Shown here in pieces: positions 5,072 to 7,930 of a stretch of 7,930 nt of DNA. The DNA lies in the NCBI GenBank assembly GCA_015487435.1, contig WFPU01000137.1, forward strand, positions 1 through 7,930, given 5' to 3'. Position numbers and translations under genes: made by a program. Each line of letters begins with the position of its first letter. Positions within the stretch are counted from its first letter, which is position 1. The notes under the pieces are model-generated. The model made no database searches, had not been told where the DNA came from, and worked only from the letters and a program-made list of their open reading frames with translations. The DNA is from Sulfurimonas sp. GTDB lineage: Bacteria; Campylobacterota; Campylobacteria; Campylobacterales; Sulfurimonadaceae.

Positions 5072-5200
5072 AAAAAAATAAGATTGAAAAATTTAGGTAG
5101 TTTTATATGCTGTTTTTATAGAGAAGCCCAACTAAATAATAAAAATTTCATATTCGTATGTTAAAGTATCAAAAGTGAATAAATTATTGAAGGTTGTTAT

Positions 5201-7270
5201 ATGATGTTTGGAAATATGCGATTAAATAAAAGGCTTTATTTAACTTTGGGTGTTTTGATTTTTATTATCTTTTTGATAGGTGAATGGAGTTTATGGCAAT
5301 CTGCCCAAATCAACAAAAAAGTTGATAATATATATACACAAGAAGTTATACCATTAGAAAATATCTCTCGTCTTAAAGGTGCTTTATATAGGATACGAGA
5401 CAGAAGTTTACGACTAATAGACACAAAAGACCCTTCTCAAATAAAACATCATAAAAAAATTATAAAAGAACAGATTAAACGGATTAAAGAAAACCTTGAT
5501 ATTTATGATAATACTCGATTATCAAAAGTGGAGAGAGATGAGTTAAGCAAATTTAAGAAAAATCTACAGGAATATCTTGCTGTTATTACAAAAAATATTT
5601 ATCCATTTCTTCTTTCTAAGTCTGAAAAAGAGTTAGAAAAAATTCTTTATAAAAAAGCAATTTTTGAGTTTCGTCAGGCAAGAGAAGCACTTAATAAACT
5701 CTCAGAATATCAAATCAAAAGAGCAAAAATAAGATATAATAATTCAAACGAAATTTTTGAAAAACAGACTATCATTATTCAGATTATCATCTTAATACTT
5801 GTAGTAGTGAGCAGTTTTTTTGCGAGATCCTTAATGAGATCGATTATTCAACCTATTACACAAATAAATGATGTTCTCAAGAGAATTACTCATGAAGATT
5901 TTTCACGCAAAATTCGTATAAGTACGAGTGATGAATTAGGTGAAATGTCACAGATGTTAAATAACAGTATTAAAATGTTGCAACACACATTTGAAGAGCT
6001 TTCCACTTTAGTGAACTATGACAAACTTACTGGTTTAGCAAATAGAAAAATGTTTCAAGAAGAGATAGATAGATGTATAGCTAGTCCTCAGAGTGGTGAA
6101 CAATTTGCTGTTATGTTTATTGATTTAGATAATTTTAAAAATATAAATGACACTTATGGACATGCAGTTGGAGACAAACTTTTAGAAGTGATTGCTAAAA
6201 GAATGCAAGTACACATAAGGAAAGTGGATACTATCGCAAGATTAGGTGGTGACGAGTTCGCACTACTTATTCAAAATATTAAAAATCCAACTGTTGCAGG
6301 AAATATAGCAAATAAAATTTTAGACTCCCTTCAAAAACCAATATACATAGATAACCATATAATGTTCACTTCCATATCTATTGGTATTTATATCTCAAAT
6401 TATGAAAATGAATCGAGAGAAAAAGTACTATCTTATGCAGATGTTGCTATGTATGAAGCCAAAAACAGTGGCAAAGCAAAATATGTTTATTTTAACAAAG
6501 AGATGTATGAAAAATTACAAGGAGAAACACTCATGGATAATGATTTACGAAATGCTATTAAAAATGATGAATTTCAAACTTATTTTCAACCAATAATAGA
6601 ACCAACTACTGGGCTTCTTTATGGTGTAGAGACACTGTTGAGATGGAAAAAAGGCTCACAAATTATAACTCCAGACAAGTTTATCACGAAACTTGAAAGC
6701 AATGGTATGATTTTAGATGTTACTTATAGTATTATTGAAAAAGCTTTTGATATGATAGAGAGAAAAAACTTTAAAGGTGTAGTATCGATTAATCTTTCTA
6801 TACTTCAGTTTTATGATGAAAACCTTATACCATTCTTAAAAAGAGCACTTCAAAAATATAAAAAAATAAATTCTCAAAAAATTTACTTTGAAATTACTGA
6901 GAGTATGTTTGCTCAAAACAATGACTTGATATTGAGTACAATGGAGCTAATGAAAAAATTAGGTTTTAAGTTTTCACTTGATGATTTTGGAACAGGATAT
7001 TCCTCTTTATCATACCTAAAAGACTACCCTGTCAGTACTATTAAAATAGACAAACTTTTTATAGACAATATTTTAGATGATTTAGACAGCCAAAAACTAC
7101 TTGATGCTATTGTTTACTTAGCAAAAAAACTCAACTTGACAACTATTATAGAAGGAGTGGAGGATGCTCCGACATTAAGACATGTTATAAAATACAATAG
7201 TGTTAAAATTCAAGGCTATTACTTTTATAAACCAATGCCTCAAAAGAAATTTGAAGCACTATTGGATTGA
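5201..7270 (+). CDS. Membrane-bound GGDEF-EAL cyclic-di-GMP enzyme
   Basis: A 689-residue inner-membrane protein. Order: cytoplasmic start, TM1 (about 12-27), a periplasmic all-helical sensor of the 4HB_MCP kind (about 35-188), TM2 (190-208), HAMP (about 208-262), GGDEF (268-432), EAL (440-689). The cyclase domain has D308-x-D310 and intact GGDEF at 349-353, with the RxxD inhibitory site R340-K-V-D343 five residues before it. The phosphodiesterase domain has E477 (motif reads ETL), N531, E564 (EITES), D594-D595 in DDFGTGYSS, K615, E651 (EGVE) and Q671. All expected catalytic and metal residues appear present in both halves, so it may both make and break c-di-GMP, switched by a periplasmic signal. 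The start is ATG 5201 with GAAGG seven bases before; ATG 5204 is an alternative. A chemoreceptor gene follows 81 bases later on the same strand. Confidence 0.93.
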   Translation: MMFGNMRLNKRLYLTLGVLIFIIFLIGEWSLWQSAQINKKVDNIYTQEVIPLENISRLKGALYRIRDRSLRLIDTKDPSQIKHHKKIIKEQIKRIKENLDIYDNTRLSKVERDELSKFKKNLQEYLAVITKNIYPFLLSKSEKELEKILYKKAIFEFRQAREALNKLSEYQIKRAKIRYNNSNEIFEKQTIIIQIIILILVVVSSFFARSLMRSIIQPITQINDVLKRITHEDFSRKIRISTSDELGEMSQMLNNSIKMLQHTFEELSTLVNYDKLTGLANRKMFQEEIDRCIASPQSGEQFAVMFIDLDNFKNINDTYGHAVGDKLLEVIAKRMQVHIRKVDTIARLGGDEFALLIQNIKNPTVAGNIANKILDSLQKPIYIDNHIMFTSISIGIYISNYENESREKVLSYADVAMYEAKNSGKAKYVYFNKEMYEKLQGETLMDNDLRNAIKNDEFQTYFQPIIEPTTGLLYGVETLLRWKKGSQIITPDKFITKLESNGMILDVTYSIIEKAFDMIERKNFKGVVSINLSILQFYDENLIPFLKRALQKYKKINSQKIYFEITESMFAQNNDLILSTMELMKKLGFKFSLDDFGTGYSSLSYLKDYPVSTIKIDKLFIDNILDDLDSQKLLDAIVYLAKKLNLTTIIEGVEDAPTLRHVIKYNSVKIQGYYFYKPMPQKKFEALLD

Positions 7271-7291
7271 ATATGAAATATATTTCATATT
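7270..7291. promoter_or_regulatory. 22-base perfect palindrome between the GGDEF-EAL and chemoreceptor genes
   Basis: AATATGAAAT-ATATTTCATATT reads the same on both strands for 22 bases and begins at the last base of the upstream stop codon. It ends about 30 bases before the candidate -10 box of the next gene, a usual place for an activator or repressor site. As RNA it could be a weak terminator, but only short T-runs follow and the stem has few G-C pairs. Confidence 0.5.
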
Positions 7292-7320
7292 TAAAACATA
7301 TACATTTCATTTATATTAGC

Positions 7321-7326
7321 TACAAT
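7321..7326 (+). promoter_or_regulatory. Candidate -10 box of the chemoreceptor gene
   Basis: TACAAT is placed so that transcription would begin near 7333, giving a leader of about 19 bases that carries AAAAGGGG (7339-7346), five bases ahead of ATG 7352. There is no clear -35 box, and no sigma-28 (CGATWT) or sigma-54 motif. Confidence 0.45.
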
Positions 7327-7351
7327 ACAGGTAACTATAAAAGGGGTTATT

Positions 7352-7930
7352 ATGTTAAAAAATATTTCTATTAAAAAGATATTGTTGGCTATTCCAGTTA
7401 TTATTGTCTTATCATTTGGATACTTGTACTCATTTATCTCATCAAGTATGGAAAAACTTGAAGATAAGAATCAAAAAACTTTACTCTCAAATAAAATCAC
7501 AAAACAGATGCTTGATGCCAGAATAAGTGAAAAAAATTATATAAAAAGAAATAAAATACAATATGCTCAAGAGGTGCAGACAATAGTTCAAAACTCTTTA
7601 GTGACTGCAAAAGAGCTCAAAGATAGCTTTGAAGATGCCAAAAATGATAAACTTGTAGAAAATGTTACTATAAATATAAAACAATATATATCACTCTTTA
7701 AAGATTATCAAAAAGTACGAGAAGAGTCACTACAACTGCAACAATCTATGCTAAAAGAAGCCAAAGATATTGAAGATATTGCTACAAAAGTGCAAGAAAT
7801 TCAAAAGAAACAAAGAGACAAACTTATAAAATCTTCGACTAATATCAAAGCAATAGCTGATGAGGTAGAAGAAGCATCTCTAGCAAATAAAATTGTTAAA
7901 GAACTATTACTTATGCGAATAGCAGAAAAA
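7352..7930 (+). CDS. Probable methyl-accepting chemotaxis protein with HBM-like sensor, N-terminal part
   Basis: The first 193 codons are present and the gene runs off the window. Residues 9-29 form TM1 after a basic start (MLKNISIKK), then comes a long periplasmic region that is almost wholly helical and charged. The motif R57-I-S-E-K61-N-Y recurs as R189-I-A-E-K193 at the edge. Such repeated R-x-x-E-K units, one per helical bundle, are characteristic of the helical bimodular (HBM) ligand-binding domain found in chemoreceptors and TorS-like kinases that sense small organic molecules. A chemoreceptor is the commonest owner of this layout in Campylobacterota. A histidine kinase or cyclase with the same sensor cannot be excluded, because the cytoplasmic part is missing. 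The start is secure: AAAAGGGG, five bases, ATG. Confidence 0.72.
   Translation, partial: MLKNISIKKILLAIPVIIVLSFGYLYSFISSSMEKLEDKNQKTLLSNKITKQMLDARISEKNYIKRNKIQYAQEVQTIVQNSLVTAKELKDSFEDAKNDKLVENVTINIKQYISLFKDYQKVREESLQLQQSMLKEAKDIEDIATKVQEIQKKQRDKLIKSSTNIKAIADEVEEASLANKIVKELLLMRIAEK

Larger units (their letters stand above)
4808..5200. other. Gene-free structured region
   Basis: About 390 very AT-rich bases between two divergent genes with no convincing coding sequence. The two short plus-strand frames that begin with ATG (4916-5023, 35 codons; 5027-5080, 17 codons) lack good ribosome sites. It holds an 8-bp hairpin at 4933-4958, a competing 5-bp hairpin at 4925-4939, an 11-position hairpin with one mismatch at 5043-5071, and near-inverted TTCCCCGTT (4887-4895) / AACGGGAA (4993-5000). 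It must contain the promoter of the GGDEF-EAL gene, but I cannot pick a clear -10 box. It could hide a small RNA or be the remains of a lost gene or element; nothing decides between these. Confidence 0.5.

Noticed and set aside
4916..5080. Two short plus-strand frames (35 and 17 codons) with ATG starts
   Set aside because: No proper ribosome sites, no recognisable protein features, and the sequence is better explained by hairpins. A small peptide is not excluded but is not supported.
5161..5190. Sigma-28 promoter ahead of the GGDEF-EAL gene, suggested by TTAAAGT
   Set aside because: No CGATWT-type -10 follows at a suitable distance.
5236..5424. 62-codon minus-strand frame opposite the start of the GGDEF-EAL gene
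   Set aside because: It is antisense to the TM1 and sensor region, with no ribosome site or recognised motif; it is a shadow.
6381..6596. 71-codon frame inside the EAL/GGDEF gene
   Set aside because: It is out of frame within a well-conserved domain gene and is a shadow.
1..7930. CRISPR array, tRNA, rRNA or complete insertion sequence
   Set aside because: No regularly spaced repeats, cloverleaf, rRNA-like G/C-rich block or transposase frame was seen on either strand.

Overview
The window reads as a stretch of an AT-rich Campylobacterota (epsilonproteobacterial) chromosome, most like a free-living relative of Sulfurimonas or Arcobacter. The grounds are the strong A/T bias with compact, often overlapping genes, sensory proteins typical of that phylum (a membrane c-di-GMP enzyme and a chemoreceptor with a helical sensor domain), and a promoter that fits the Campylobacter-type sigma-54 consensus. 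The genus is an inference; no rRNA or marker gene is present.

Layout: (1) Bases 1-228 are the C-terminal end of a cytochrome b561-type membrane subunit. It ends in a strong intrinsic terminator that lies inside the 3' end of the convergent neighbour. (2) Bases 233-2550 are a two-gene minus-strand operon: purF (first step of purine synthesis, B. subtilis-like Fe-S and propeptide type) followed by a YhcC/TIGR01212 radical SAM protein. The two overlap by 4 bases, and both start at TTG. (3) Bases 2551-2798 are a divergent control region with a TATAAT promoter for purF, a sigma-54 -24/-12 site overlapping a TATAAT for the opposite gene, and a REP/BIME-like pair of hairpins. (4) Bases 2799-3602 encode a cytosolic protein with a C-terminal J domain. 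Its real start is an ATG at 2799, 36 bases inside the longest open frame. (5) Bases 3599-4772 (minus) encode a small secreted protein and a DUF234-type, PD-(D/E)XK-like protein that lacks the usual ATPase domain. (6) Bases 4808-5200 hold no convincing gene but contain several hairpins. (7) Bases 5201-7930 (plus) encode a GGDEF-EAL protein with a periplasmic helical sensor, then the start of a probable methyl-accepting chemotaxis protein with an HBM-like sensor, preceded by a 22-base perfect palindrome.

How the genes relate: purF and the radical SAM gene are probably co-transcribed and translationally coupled, though no shared function is evident. The GGDEF-EAL protein and the chemoreceptor are both membrane sensors that feed the motility/sessility decision (c-di-GMP and chemotaxis). 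The sigma-54 site upstream of the J-domain gene could link that gene to the flagellar regulon, because RpoN mainly serves flagellar genes in this phylum. I see no phage, CRISPR, tRNA, rRNA or complete mobile element. The least expected items are the sigma-54 site, the compensating two-hairpin repeat, the orphan DUF234 protein with its possibly leaderless start, and the structured gene-free region.
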